This document shows positions 52,755 through 63,876 of a DNA stretch of 64,000 bases, one piece after another (the first letter of the stretch is position 1; the number at the start of each line of letters is the position of its first letter). The translations under genes were made by a program, and so were the position numbers. Source of the stretch: Pterobdella sp. o SKG-2022 (lineage: Eukaryota > Annelida > Clitellata > Hirudinida > Piscicolidae); assembly GCA_964035795.1 (NCBI GenBank), contig OZ038325.1, positions 860,068 through 924,067 on the forward strand, read 5' to 3'. The notes below the pieces were generated by a model. It worked only from the letters and a program-made list of their open reading frames with translations, was not told the origin of the DNA and did not search any database.

Positions 52755-53665
52755 CAAACCATCAAAAAAGCAATACTCGATGATACAAATAACAAAACAA
52801 ACAAAGATACGCCGAAAATAAAGTTGATTTTTAATAATCTAAAAGCATTTACGATTCAAGTGGCATCAAAGTCAGCCGTTTATAAACCATCGCAACAAAA
52901 CACCACTTGGATTGATTTTAGAAGTTTTACTGCTCTTCGTCACGAGAGGTTTCTCATTTCTTTTCAACCCCCTTGATCAATCTTTTTACAATCCTCGTCC
53001 CATTTTTCTCCATTGTTTTGTGGCATTCTTTAGCTTTTTGTCGTTTGTGCTCTAATTGAATTCGTTTCCTATAAGTGTGTTTTTGTTACTTTGTTTGGAT
53101 GCTACTTTTTTGAGTACAGTTTTCTCACAAAATTCTGGTTTTTAAATAATATTTTTACAATAAATAAATAAATGAACAAGAAATATATTTTTATTTTTTT
53201 GTTTTTTTTTCTTAGAAAACTCAAGAAAGTTTTGAAAATGTCTTTCATTTGTGATGTTAAATTATTTTCTTGAGATCATTGCATAAATAACGAAGGTTGA
53301 CATGCACATGAATATGGTTTTGTTTTTGATAAAATATATATATTATATTATATTATATTATATATATATTATACTATTCATAATAAACAGAAAAAATAAG
53401 TATGTATATAAATGGAAAACGAAATAGACCAGCCAAAAAAATAAAGAGGTTAGGAAAAGTTCAATAACTAATATTATATCGATAAAAATATAAATAATAA
53501 TAATACTAAAACTATATTAATAAAAAATTATTTTAAAAGAATTAAAAACAATAATAATAATAAAAATAATTTTAAAAATTTAGAAGGTTAATGCTAATAA
53601 TAAAAATGATAACAAAAGCAAAAACAAAAATAATAATAACGAACAAAAACATAAAAACAACAGCA
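52755..53665. other. Divergent AT-rich spacer
   Basis: About 0.9 kb between the ATGs of the fibrinogen-domain gene (minus) and the small unknown gene (plus), with (TATAT)n near 53335-53375 and AAT-rich runs. Promoters for both genes may lie here; no specific motif stands out. Confidence 0.5.
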
Positions 53666-54557
53666 ATGGATAGTGACTACGAGGAAGAGAGGACACAGAA
53701 GAGTTTCTTCAACATGACGTCACTGCACTTTTCGGGATACACGCAAGTGGTTGTTTAATAATAATAGTGATAACAAGAAAAATAAGAAAATTAACAATAA
53801 TTATAATAATGATACACCATAGAACAATAAAACATCAGTGACTCAACTCACAACCTCAACCCACCCCACAACACCCCCACTCTATAACCTCAATTCCATT
53901 TCACCACACCAACTTTACTCACTCTTCTCCCCTTCAAAGCCAAAGGAATGCACCTTGAAGTTACATATCCCCCCAATGACATTCAACCACGCCCACTTTC
54001 TCATGGCTGCCACCATTTTTGAGGGCTTCAAACTGACCGCCAATCAAGAAGAAGCTTTGTGGAGAGAAAGAAAAGGTTTCTGAGGGTAGGAGAGGTTTTA
54101 GTGGGAGGAAAAAGGTTCAGGAGAAAAATATGAAGTATTTTGATAGAAAATTATTTGTGTGGAGAGAAAAGCTTATTGGAAACCACCTTATTATAAATAG
54201 TCATTCAGAAGTAAATATTCAAATGAAAACACTTTTAGGAGTTTATTTTATTCCACAAAGCTTTTCGTAAGATGAACTTACATTATTAGATGGAGGTACA
54301 TTTCAAGAAGTACGCTAAGGTATGATTGCACCAAGGGTTGCATTTTCTACAAGAATACTGCTCATTATTGTTCAAATTATTTTAAAATGTAATTTAATTC
54401 CAATCGAAAAGGTTCAGAAGTAGCATTTAAAACAGCCTCTGACCAGATCAGGACATACGAGCTTCTCTACCAGACCCTCAAATGTGGGTGCTACACAACT
54501 CATGTACAATACGTATCATACATTTCAACCAAAAATGTCTTTTGTGCAACACAATAA
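53666..54557 (+). CDS. Unrecognised small protein, three exons
   Basis: Exons 53666-53746, 53823-54075 and 54436-54557 join in phase to 151 residues. It starts MDSDYEEERTQKSFFNMTSL, followed by a Thr/Pro/Ser-rich stretch. A more conserved-looking core follows: TFNHAHFLMAATIFEGFKLT, then NQEEALWRERKASDQIRTYE and LLYQTLK. No signal peptide or membrane segment is seen. The final stop (54555-54557) overlaps an AATAAA at 54553-54558, so either the 3' UTR is extremely short or the last exon continues differently through the GT after CTCAAAT. I do not recognise the family; the mix of an acidic start and a helical core suggests an intracellular adaptor-like protein, but this is a guess. Confidence 0.45.
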
Positions 54558-54771
54558 AATTTCCTTGAATGTTCTTAAAAAAATTTCTTCAGTATTTTTT
54601 TTTACCCATAATTGATGAGTAATAAAAATAAAAGTTATTAATACTATGGTTTGATATATAGTTCTTTGGCATGGCGTATCAATTATTGAAAGGTGCATCA
54701 TCTTCGCCTATCATCACTCACATTTTGTGATCTATGTGTTTATAACGTTCAATTATTAATCGGCTGTAACC

Positions 54772-55460
54772 TTTGTTATATTTATATTTTTGATCGTTTG
54801 TTATATTTATATTTTTGATCGTTTGTTATATTTATATTTTTGATCGTTTGTTATATTTATATTTTTGATCGTTTGTTATATTTATATTTTTGATCGTTTG
54901 TTATATTTATATTTTTGATCGTTTGTTATATTTATATTTTTGATCGTTTGTTATATTTATATTTTTGATCGTTTGTTATATTTATATTTTTGATCGTTTG
55001 TTATATTTATATTTTTGATCGTTTGTTATATTTATATTTTTGATCGTTTGTTATATTTATATTTTTGATCGTTTGTTATATTTATATTTTTGATCGTTTG
55101 TTATATTTATATTTTTGATCGTTTGTTATATTTATATTTTTGATCGTTTGTTATATTTATATTTTTGATCGTTTGTTATATTTATATTTTTGATCGTTTG
55201 TTATATTTATATTTTTGATCGTTTGTTATATTTATATTTTTGATCGTTTGTTATATTTATATTTTTGATCGTTTGTTATATTTATATTTTTGATCGTTTG
55301 TTATATTTATATTTTTGATCGTTTGTTATATTTATATTTTTGATCGTTTGTTATATTTATATTTTTGATCGTTTGTTATATTTATATTTTTGATCGTTTG
55401 TTATATTTATATTTTTGATCGTTTGTTATATTTATATTTTTGATCGTTTGTTATATTTAT
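54772..55460. repeat. 25-bp minisatellite, about 27.5 copies
   Basis: A perfectly phased 25-base unit containing GATCGTTTGTTATATTTATA followed by five T runs without visible variation over 689 bases; positions 300 bases apart line up exactly (12 units). The lack of variation indicates very recent expansion. It lies between the small unknown gene and the zinc-finger gene. Confidence 0.97.
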
Positions 55461-58351
55461 TTTAATTATTTTTTTGTATACTTTATTTTAAAGGAGCAAG
55501 AAACGGCCGCATAACAATGAAAAAAACATAATACTAACAATAATAAAAACATACAAAAATCTAATAATAGTATCATAAAAACATAATAATAAAAAACAAA
55601 ATAATAAGAATAATAATAATAATAATCAACAGTTGAAAAGTACCTTTTAGAAATTCTTGATGGTGCCAGATTCCTCATCAATAATCCCCAAGTGAGAATA
55701 ATAACAATAATAATAATAAGATAATAAGAGAAATGAAATTAATAAGCAAAATAAAAATAATTTAAAAAAATTATTGGTATGAAGGATAGAAATAATAAAA
55801 ATGATGGTTTGATACTTCTCTAGAGCTTCATTCATTTGACTTCTGCTTTGAGACATATTTATATCTTTGGAATTCGATGTTTTGGTTGGTCGTTATTTAT
55901 GATCTTTTGAGATTGAAAGCGGAAGTTCAAATGTTTTTTATTTTGTTGGATACGTAAAAATGAATACTCGTCATACAAAAATTTGCTCATGTGACATTAG
56001 AAATGTTTGCAAAGAGTTAAAAGTGGAGGAAGGTATTAAATGAATAAAAGTAAAAAAAATATGTTTAAAAGTGAAGTTATATAATAAAAAATTAAAAGTG
56101 AAGGCAAATAAAAATAAAGGAAACAAGTATTCGGAAAGTGAGAGAAAGTAAACTTAGATAAAAAAAGAGTTGAAAAGTGAACTTGAATAAATATTGACAA
56201 GCAGCATTTTTTAAGCTGGAGAGGTATAAACAAATTCGAATAAATAAAATAAAAAACAACAAAAAATTGGAGTAAGATAAACCTATCAGAAGAAAACCAC
56301 TATTAAATATGCATAAGAAAATAAAATTTATCAAATTTTATGATATTTAATTAAACATAGTTTTATTATAAATAGTTACGTCATAAGCAAATGATTATAA
56401 TATAAATAAAAAATTAAAAAAAAATAATTATGTAAATAATTATATTATAAATAATTTAATCATTATGAACCTTGCCAGTCTAAATTAACAGAGTAGTAGA
56501 ATCTAAAAGGCAGGTTTAACATCTTATGACGTCATAAGGTTCGACTAAAAATCACACAAAATCCAAAAGCATCACACAAAAATCCACTTTTAAAAATAGT
56601 GAAAAGTTAATTTAGGGTGAGATTTTTGTTAAAAGTGGAGAACAGTTTAATTCTAAATTAAAATTAGAATGCTGGAATAAATTATATTTTTATTGATTAA
56701 AATAAATAAAAAAAAGCATTGATCATATTCAAAACAAAAAATGACGGTGAAGAGGATAAAAAACATAAAAATGTTTCATTTCGAAAATATTTTGTTTACA
56801 ACTCGAATAATAAAAATCTATTTACAAACAAAACCAAATCAAACCAAACACGATTACTGTCATCAGAAAAATCACACACTTAATAATAATAATAACAATA
56901 ATAATAAAAATAATAACAATAATAATAAAAATAATAACAATAATAAAAATAATAACAATAATAATAAAAGTAATAACAATAACAATAATAATAACAATAA
57001 TAATAACAATACTAAGAATAACAATGTTAATAAAAACAAAAATAATAACAATACGGCTGATAAAAGCAATAATACATTTTCTATAAACAAAAAAAAATAA
57101 TAAAAGTTATAATTATAATAATAATAGTAATGATAATAATAATAACAATAATAAAGTCCAACAAAGATCACTAATGATAGTGATAAGAGGAAAAAGGTCA
57201 AAAGTGAGATCATAACACAACCATTTATAGGTAGTTTGAAGTTTATATAATATTTATTTATTTTAATAATTTTGATATTTATTTATTTTAATAATTTTAT
57301 GATATTTATTTGTTCATTATAACAAATTTGATATTTATCATAATAATTCGTGGAATATGTTTTGAATAATTTTATGAATAATTAAGCTGTGAATTATAAC
57401 TACAATTTGGAAATTCATTAATGATTATTTTGTTTTATATAAAATTTTATTAAGATACACAAAAAATATATTTCGTTTTTATATTTAGGCATACATTATT
57501 TAATAAATCAAAAGCAAAAGTAGATAAAATAAAGTGAGATTTTTACCTGTAGAAATTTCAAAAATTTACAATCAGACACTATCCAACAAAAAGTGACTAA
57601 GAAATAAAACAAAATAATACAAAATTTAAACAAACTATTATCAAATTAAACAACATTTTGATGAAAAATATACAAAATAACCAAAAATGATACAATTCAA
57701 CCAAACTGCATCCAAATAAATATTTCCAAAGCTTTGAAGATTATAGTGTAAACATTGCACTCAAAAGTAAGACTAGTTACCAAAGATAGTGAATATTTAA
57801 ATAATATAATTTATAATTATTAAAAATAAAATGACTTTTAAATACTATATTATTGCAAACATAAATACAGAAACAAAAAAGTAAAATTATTATAACTAAA
57901 CTATAATTATTCATTTTTGAATAATATGCTGTAACTCATCTATAATTGCAATATTTTTATATAACTCATAATAAAGGTACACAATTATGAATAAATTATG
58001 CTGACCAAACAATGATTTACATGAGCAATCGAGTTGAACATTTCAAATTATTTTTTAAAATTATTTCAATAAATTATAATTAAAATATTATTTTTAAATT
58101 ATCCACATCCGCTGGTTACAAAAAAGGCAGCGCCATTTTGAAATTTTATTTGTTATCTCATTATTAACTACATTTACACTTGAATAAATCAAAACCAAAA
58201 CAATGAGATCTGTCGTAGAGAGGATAAAGAACCAAAGATTATGAATGTCATGGCGTTTCGCGCTTCATTTGCTTTTTTGGCGCTATATTCAATGACTTTA
58301 TTCTTATTATTATATTTATTATTATTATTATTATTTTTGTTGTTGTTGTTG
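55461..58351. other. AT-rich spacer with AAT/AAC repeats
   Basis: Mostly low-complexity A/T sequence, with (AAT)n and (AATAAC)n arrays strongest at 56880-57150, and a perfect CRE-type palindrome TTATGACGTCATAA at 56524-56537. An ORF of 14 codons read on the minus strand from 55854 (MSQSRSQMNEALEKYQ) and a possible second piece near 55640-55690 (GIIDEESGTIKNF) could be exons of a small gene, but no convincing acceptor links them. Confidence 0.5.
58307..58312 (-). terminator. AATAAA polyadenylation signal of the zinc-finger gene
   Basis: AATAAA on the minus strand, 40 bases after the stop codon (58354-58352). Spacing is normal for a polyadenylation signal. Confidence 0.65.
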
Positions 58352-61300
58352 TTAGAAGACGAGGTTCTGGAAGTTGTTAGTGGTGCTGATATTGATCAGT
58401 TGTGAGTCAGTCATGACACTGAGAGGAGAGGAAAAAGAATCATTATTGTCTGAGGGCTTCTTATCGTTGGTGGTGATGGTGGTTTTGGTGGGGGATTTGA
58501 TGGCGGATTCTTTGCTCACAATGGTGGTGGTAATCTTGTTTTTGGTGGGTGGTGAGGATTTATCGTTGGTGGTTGTTTGGAGGTAAGAGATAGTGGTTTT
58601 GGTGGGTGTTTTGAGGTCAGGGGTGGTGACGTTGGTTTTTGGGGGTGAGATGAAGATGGGGTTCGATGTGGTGAATGGTTTTGAGGTTTTGTCGAAGTTT
58701 GTTTCTGTAGAAGCTGTTGTGTTGATGTAGTTGTCTGAGTTGTCGTTCTGCATGTAGAAGCTGGTGAAGAAGATACTGTTGTCACCAAGGGAGTTCTCGA
58801 AGTTGGTGGTGGAGGTGGTTGAGTGGGTGTTTTCTGATTGTTGTTCGGAGTTGCTTGATGTGAAAGGACATAAAGAAGGAGACGAGAAAAAGGAAGTGTC
58901 AAAGATTGTGTTGTTGTTGCTTGTGCTGTTAGTTTCGTTTTGGGTGTTGCTCATTTGGAGATCGTTGTTAGTTAGGTTATTATTGTTGTTTTCGTTGTTG
59001 GCACTTTCGCATATTAAACTCAAGAGATTGTTGTTCAAGGAAGCAAGATTGCTCGCAGCGAAGTTCATGTTGAGAAGATTTGCTTGGTCGACTGTTAAGT
59101 TAACATAGTTGAGGTTGATGAAATTATTGTTGTTGTTTGAAGTATTGATGTTGTTGTTGTTGTTGTTTGAGTTGTTGATGTTGTTGTTGAAAAGAAGGGT
59201 ATTGTTGAGAAGGTTGTTTTGGTTTAAAAGGGCATGCAGGTCTTGAGAATCTGCTATACTGAGCTCATATCTTTCGAGGTTGTTGTTGTTGTTGGTGTTT
59301 GCGGTGTTGTTTCCATTGTTGAACGACAAAGACGAGGATAAACTATTGAATAAACCACCTGCTTCCGGTGTTTGTTTATTAAGTGATTGCAAATTATTAG
59401 AGGTGAGAAAGCTCTGTAGAGTATTGTTGTTAGACAAGCCCCCCAAAGCGCCTAGGTAGTTGTTTAGAAGCTCCTGAGATGTGAGGTAGCTGGGCAGCTG
59501 TGCAGTACCAGCCACTTCCGAACTCTCTTGCTGCTGTTGCTGCTGGGAGATAGCTGCGGCTGCTAAGAGGCTTTGAGCACTAGGGAGATTAGCAGCGATC
59601 AGCTGAGCTGTGGTTGGAAGGTCGTTTTGAATGGTGCTAGATATGATGTTTTTACTGTTTATAAGATTTATGTTTTGGTTATTAGTTTTATCGTTGTTAT
59701 TGTTGCTATCGTTGAAAGAAACTTGGTTTTTATCCTCAATTTCTTTCTGGTTGTTACTGGCCAAGGACGAAGCTAGTGCAGCAGCTGCAGCAGTAACAAC
59801 CGAAGCAGCGTTGGGGGGTGGTTTGTTCTGAGCTGATTGGTTGGCGAGGTTGTGAATTCTCATATGCACATTGAGGTTACTATTTTGGGTGAATTGTTTG
59901 TTGCAGTGAGGACAACTGAATGGTCTGGTGGCTGTGTGGATTCTCATGTGAGCATTCAATCCGATGTTCTTGGCAAACTTTTTACCACAGTGTTGGCATG
60001 TGTAAGGCTTGTCTCCACTGTGGACTTTGAGGTGGTGCACCAAGGAAGAGTTCCTCGAGAACTGTTTGCTGCAGTGGTTGCAGTTGAAAGGCCTCTCTCC
60101 GGTATGCAGGCGAAGATGGTCCTTGAGGCTAGAGTTCTGCGTGAATTGTTTGTTGCACTCTGGACACTCATAAGGTTTGTCTCCACTGTGGCTGCGCAGA
60201 TGATGATTGAGGGAGCTGTTGCGTGTGAACTGCTTGGGGCAAAAGAGACAGTGGAAAGGCCTGTTGCTGGCATGCACCCTCATATGGGCATTCAAACTTA
60301 TATGCCTGGCAAACTGTTTGCCGCAGTGTGTGCATGTGAACAACTTGCCATCACTATGCACCTTCATATGGTGGGTTAATGAGGAGTTTCTGGTGAATTG
60401 CTTGCCGCAGTGGCCACATCTGAAAGGTTTCTCACCGCTGTGATTCCTCATGTGATGAGTTAGACTACTGTTTCTAGTGAACTGCTTAGAGCACTGTGGA
60501 CACGAGAAGGATTTTTGGATCGTGTGTACTTTCATGTGGTCTATAAGGTTACAGTTCTGAGTGAATTGTTGACTACATTCTGTGCACACGTAAGGTTTGT
60601 TGGCGGTGATGATGTTGTTGATGTTGATAAGCTGATGTTTTGTTGTGTTGACTGTGTTGTTGTTGTTGTTGTTTGATATAACAATGTTGTTGTTGTTGTT
60701 GTTGTTGATGAAAAGTGTCTTACTAACATTGTTGTTTAAAATTAAATTATTGTTGTTATTATTATTATTATTATTGACGTTATTGAAGTTATTCAGCAGT
60801 AGATTATGTTGCGAAGTTTGCATGGCAACGGAAGATGAGGTGAGCCCACCAGTGACGTCAGTTGAGTTGATGGATGGGTTTGGAAGGCTGTTTGATGAGG
60901 TTTCTGTAACCAGTTTGGCTTCAGAGGTGAAGATACTGGGTTGTGAAGATGATAGCTGCGTGGTTTTCGAAACGTTGTCTGCGTCATTTTTGAGATCTGA
61001 AGATATAAGTAGGTGGTTGATTTTATTGCTGCGAATAGTTTCAGGCTTAGTGGTTTTGACGCAGGCTTCACACACAAAGGGTGACTTGAGAGCGCTATTA
61101 GCATCAGTGGGGTTAGAAGTTTTGAAGCACTGTGAACACTTCACTCCACTATGGATTCTCATATGAATCTTTAAGTTCCCAAACTTCGAAAACTGCTTCT
61201 GGCATTGTTGACATGAAAATGGTTTGGCTAGCACGTGGATTCTCATATGGGCGTTTAGTGAAACCGCTTGGTTAAATTGTCGACTACAATGTTGGCACGT

Positions 61301-62872
61301 AAAGACTTTCTCACCGTTTGGACCAATACTACATGTGCTACCGCCCAAAGTTGTTGTCGTTGTGGATGTTGTTTGGAAAGGTGTGTTGTAGGTAGTAGTG
61401 ATGATGTTGCTGAATGTTATGGTGTTGTTGTTGATGGTTGCTTGGTTTAGTGTTGTGTTGTTGTTGTAGTTGAGTTTGTTGTCTTGGATAATTGTGTTGA
61501 CCTGTTTAAGTTGTTGTAGGGTGGTTGTGAGATTGTTGTTTTTGTTGATGTTGTTGAGTTGAGAAATTAGTAATTGTTGTTGAGTGAGGAAAGAAGAATC
61601 TCCAGAAATAACATTAAACATTTTACCCTCGTTCTTTTTATCCTCATAATCATTATTATTATTATTATTGTTTTTATTAATTAAACCATTTTCATTATTG
61701 ATATTATTATACGAAACATCATTGTTTATTTGAGTATCATTACTAATACCACTTAAAGTTTCATTATTATCGTTGTTATATTCATTATCGTTATTATCAT
61801 TACCTATTATGATGTTATCCCCAATAATATTTTTATTTCTATTATTTATTATGATATTTTGCAAAAGTTGTTCATTTTGGAGTACTATATTGTTGAGGTT
61901 GAAGTTTTCTAGTAGTTCTAGTTTGTTGAAACCGCATGACTGTGCTAATGAGGTGTTGGTGAGTTGTTGTTGTTGGTCGCTGACTGTGAAGTCGTTGTTG
62001 TTGTTGTTGAGGTAATCATTGGTGGTTTGTTGTAAACTTTGTTCTTCAACATTCTTGTTGTTTGCGTTGTTGAAGTTACTTAGGCATAATTGGTTACCGA
62101 TGTTGCTCAAGATGTAAGTCTGGAAGCCTTGGTTGTCGATCACGCCATCATCCAGCAAGCAGTTGCCCAAGATAGTTTCATCATTCCCCGTCAAAACCCT
62201 CTGCCATTCCAATTGCTGGCTTAAATCATTGTCTGCGGCGTCTGTCTGCAAGATAAAATTATTGTTGTTGGTGTTGTTGAGGAAGTTGATCTCGTTTCCA
62301 TTGAGATAAATCACTTGTTGGTTGCTGAGATCATCACTCTTGACACTGCCATCAAAACCGCTATCGTTATGTCTGTTGACGTCACTCTCATCCATTACCA
62401 CGTCAGTATCCATGGCGGTGTGTATCTCAATGCCGTTGCCCAGGTCTGAAAGGGTGAATCCCAGGTTGGCGAGGGCAGTCTGCAGCTCAACAGAGGCTTG
62501 TAAATCAGGAACCATATCTTCATTGTTGCTCACCACTTTATGAACCTCCCTTGAGAAGTTGGTCTGCACGCCTTCCTCCATCACCTCACCCCCATTTACC
62601 ACACATTCGGCATCAGACACCTCCAAATCACTGCGGTCCAAGTCACCACATGAAGGCATCACGAGGCTGTTGAGTGTGCACATACCCAGTCCTTTACCTG
62701 GGTACTGTTTCAGCACATCTTTCAAGTCACTCTCGGAGTCGAGCATCTCATTAAATTGTCCATCAAGTGGGGATGAAGTGGCGAGGGGAGAAGAGGTGGC
62801 GAGGGGTGAAGAGCGGATGGTGATTTCTGCTGTTGGACTGGCATTGATAGCATTGGAATAATCGTCTTCCAT
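58352..62872 (-). CDS. Intronless C2H2 zinc-finger protein, poly-Asn rich, 1506 residues
   Basis: A single open exon from the ATG at 62872 to TAA at 58352. Two C2H2 fingers start at residue 524 (FTCQHCSRQF, FSCQQCQKQF), then a degenerate CxxC segment (FVCEAC). Nine consecutive fingers follow from about 761 to 1008, from YVCTECSQQF to FSCPHCNKQF. Linkers are mostly HSGxKPF or HTGERPF, the Krueppel type, so sequence-specific DNA binding in the nucleus is expected. Helix positions repeat RNSSL, QNSSL and similar, suggesting internal duplication. The N-terminus is acidic and Ser/Pro-rich; long poly-Asn, Gln and Thr tracts flank the fingers and the C-terminus is Ser/Thr-rich. No KRAB, BTB or SCAN domain is seen. 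A 5' noncoding exon is possible. Confidence 0.93.
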   Translation of the reverse strand: MEDDYSNAINASPTAEITIRSSPLATSSPLATSSPLDGQFNEMLDSESDLKDVLKQYPGKGLGMCTLNSLVMPSCGDLDRSDLEVSDAECVVNGGEVMEEGVQTNFSREVHKVVSNNEDMVPDLQASVELQTALANLGFTLSDLGNGIEIHTAMDTDVVMDESDVNRHNDSGFDGSVKSDDLSNQQVIYLNGNEINFLNNTNNNNFILQTDAADNDLSQQLEWQRVLTGNDETILGNCLLDDGVIDNQGFQTYILSNIGNQLCLSNFNNANNKNVEEQSLQQTTNDYLNNNNNDFTVSDQQQQLTNTSLAQSCGFNKLELLENFNLNNIVLQNEQLLQNIIINNRNKNIIGDNIIIGNDNNDNEYNNDNNETLSGISNDTQINNDVSYNNINNENGLINKNNNNNNNDYEDKKNEGKMFNVISGDSSFLTQQQLLISQLNNINKNNNLTTTLQQLKQVNTIIQDNKLNYNNNTTLNQATINNNTITFSNIITTTYNTPFQTTSTTTTTLGGSTCSIGPNGEKVFTCQHCSRQFNQAVSLNAHMRIHVLAKPFSCQQCQKQFSKFGNLKIHMRIHSGVKCSQCFKTSNPTDANSALKSPFVCEACVKTTKPETIRSNKINHLLISSDLKNDADNVSKTTQLSSSQPSIFTSEAKLVTETSSNSLPNPSINSTDVTGGLTSSSVAMQTSQHNLLLNNFNNVNNNNNNNNNNLILNNNVSKTLFINNNNNNNIVISNNNNNNTVNTTKHQLININNIITANKPYVCTECSQQFTQNCNLIDHMKVHTIQKSFSCPQCSKQFTRNSSLTHHMRNHSGEKPFRCGHCGKQFTRNSSLTHHMKVHSDGKLFTCTHCGKQFARHISLNAHMRVHASNRPFHCLFCPKQFTRNSSLNHHLRSHSGDKPYECPECNKQFTQNSSLKDHLRLHTGERPFNCNHCSKQFSRNSSLVHHLKVHSGDKPYTCQHCGKKFAKNIGLNAHMRIHTATRPFSCPHCNKQFTQNSNLNVHMRIHNLANQSAQNKPPPNAASVVTAAAAALASSLASNNQKEIEDKNQVSFNDSNNNNDKTNNQNINLINSKNIISSTIQNDLPTTAQLIAANLPSAQSLLAAAAISQQQQQQESSEVAGTAQLPSYLTSQELLNNYLGALGGLSNNNTLQSFLTSNNLQSLNKQTPEAGGLFNSLSSSLSFNNGNNTANTNNNNNLERYELSIADSQDLHALLNQNNLLNNTLLFNNNINNSNNNNNNINTSNNNNNFINLNYVNLTVDQANLLNMNFAASNLASLNNNLLSLICESANNENNNNNLTNNDLQMSNTQNETNSTSNNNTIFDTSFFSSPSLCPFTSSNSEQQSENTHSTTSTTNFENSLGDNSIFFTSFYMQNDNSDNYINTTASTETNFDKTSKPFTTSNPIFISPPKTNVTTPDLKTPTKTTISYLQTTTNDKSSPPTKNKITTTIVSKESAIKSPTKTTITTNDKKPSDNNDSFSSPLSVMTDSQLINISTTNNFQNLVF

Positions 62873-63876
62873 AATATCATTTCTTTCTTACTATATTTAT
62901 TTTTTTTAATATTTGTTTTTCTCAATTTTGATTGGTTTTCTGTTGCTCAAAATCTGAAATGAAAAGCTATCAAATGGTTTGTGGTTTAGAGATGATCTTC
63001 TACAAAACAACAGAAAAATTTCTTAATTATTCACCATTATTATATTTTGTCATAGAAATTATTATCTATTCATAAGAACTTATTAAATAGTAAAAATAAT
63101 GAATTAATAATATTAAATAAATAAATATCAAATAATTATCATTAGATTGTTCATAATTAATACTAATATCATTAATTATCACCATCAACTAAATCTGGCA
63201 AAGATGATGACCAATCCTACTGTTATTATAAATATTTACTAAGTTAAAGATTCCAAAGGCTACCATAAGTGGAGGAACCCTTGATGGGTCATAAATATGT
63301 ATCAATATAACAACAGGAATGTATGTGGAAGGTCATCATCATTATCATCATCATGTATGTGAAAGGTGAAAACAGGAATTTTATAAACAATTATGACTAT
63401 TTATATACATACCTATTTATAGTTATTATGAATATAAATCCAGGAATTTGATGATCAATTTTTGTAGTATTTGTATTTATTGTGAACTACATGTGAGGAT
63501 AATAACTAAAAAATATATATAACTGTGAGTACATGGTTATATGATTATAAACATTTTCAAGTTGAAAAATATAGGTAAATGATATAAAAACAAAAATATG
63601 AACAACAATATAAATATAAATATAATAATAAATATAAAAGTTAATAGAACACTTCAATATAATTAATATAATCCAACATAATAAAATATAAATGATAAAT
63701 AAATATATATATGATCCAGTGTGATTATTATAATAAATATAAAAGGTGATAAAACACTTCAGAATAAACATTTGAAACAAAATGATTAAAAGTGAATGTA
63801 AATATTTAAAACACACCAAGAATGTTTATCATTATTTTTTTTTTACCCCGAACACCCTAGTCTTGTTGGGTACTCC
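62873..63876. other. AT-rich upstream region of the zinc-finger gene
   Basis: About 1 kb of A/T-rich sequence with ATA/TAT repeats and a CATCAT run near 63340. It should include the promoter or 5' UTR of the minus-strand zinc-finger gene. No feature recognised until the retrotransposon end at 63877. Confidence 0.5.

Noticed and set aside
55640..55860. Small minus-strand gene (MSQSRSQMNEALEKY ... IKNF)
   Set aside because: The two pieces cannot be linked by a convincing acceptor, and the intervening sequence is AT-rich; kept only as a remark in the spacer entry.
56741..57213. Poly-Asn and poly-Leu ORFs on opposite strands
   Set aside because: Translation of AAT/AAC low-complexity DNA with no splice or start context.
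59837..60443. Plus-strand ORF of 180 codons opposite the zinc fingers
   Set aside because: Antisense shadow of the regular C2H2 repeats, which lack stops on the complementary strand by codon bias.
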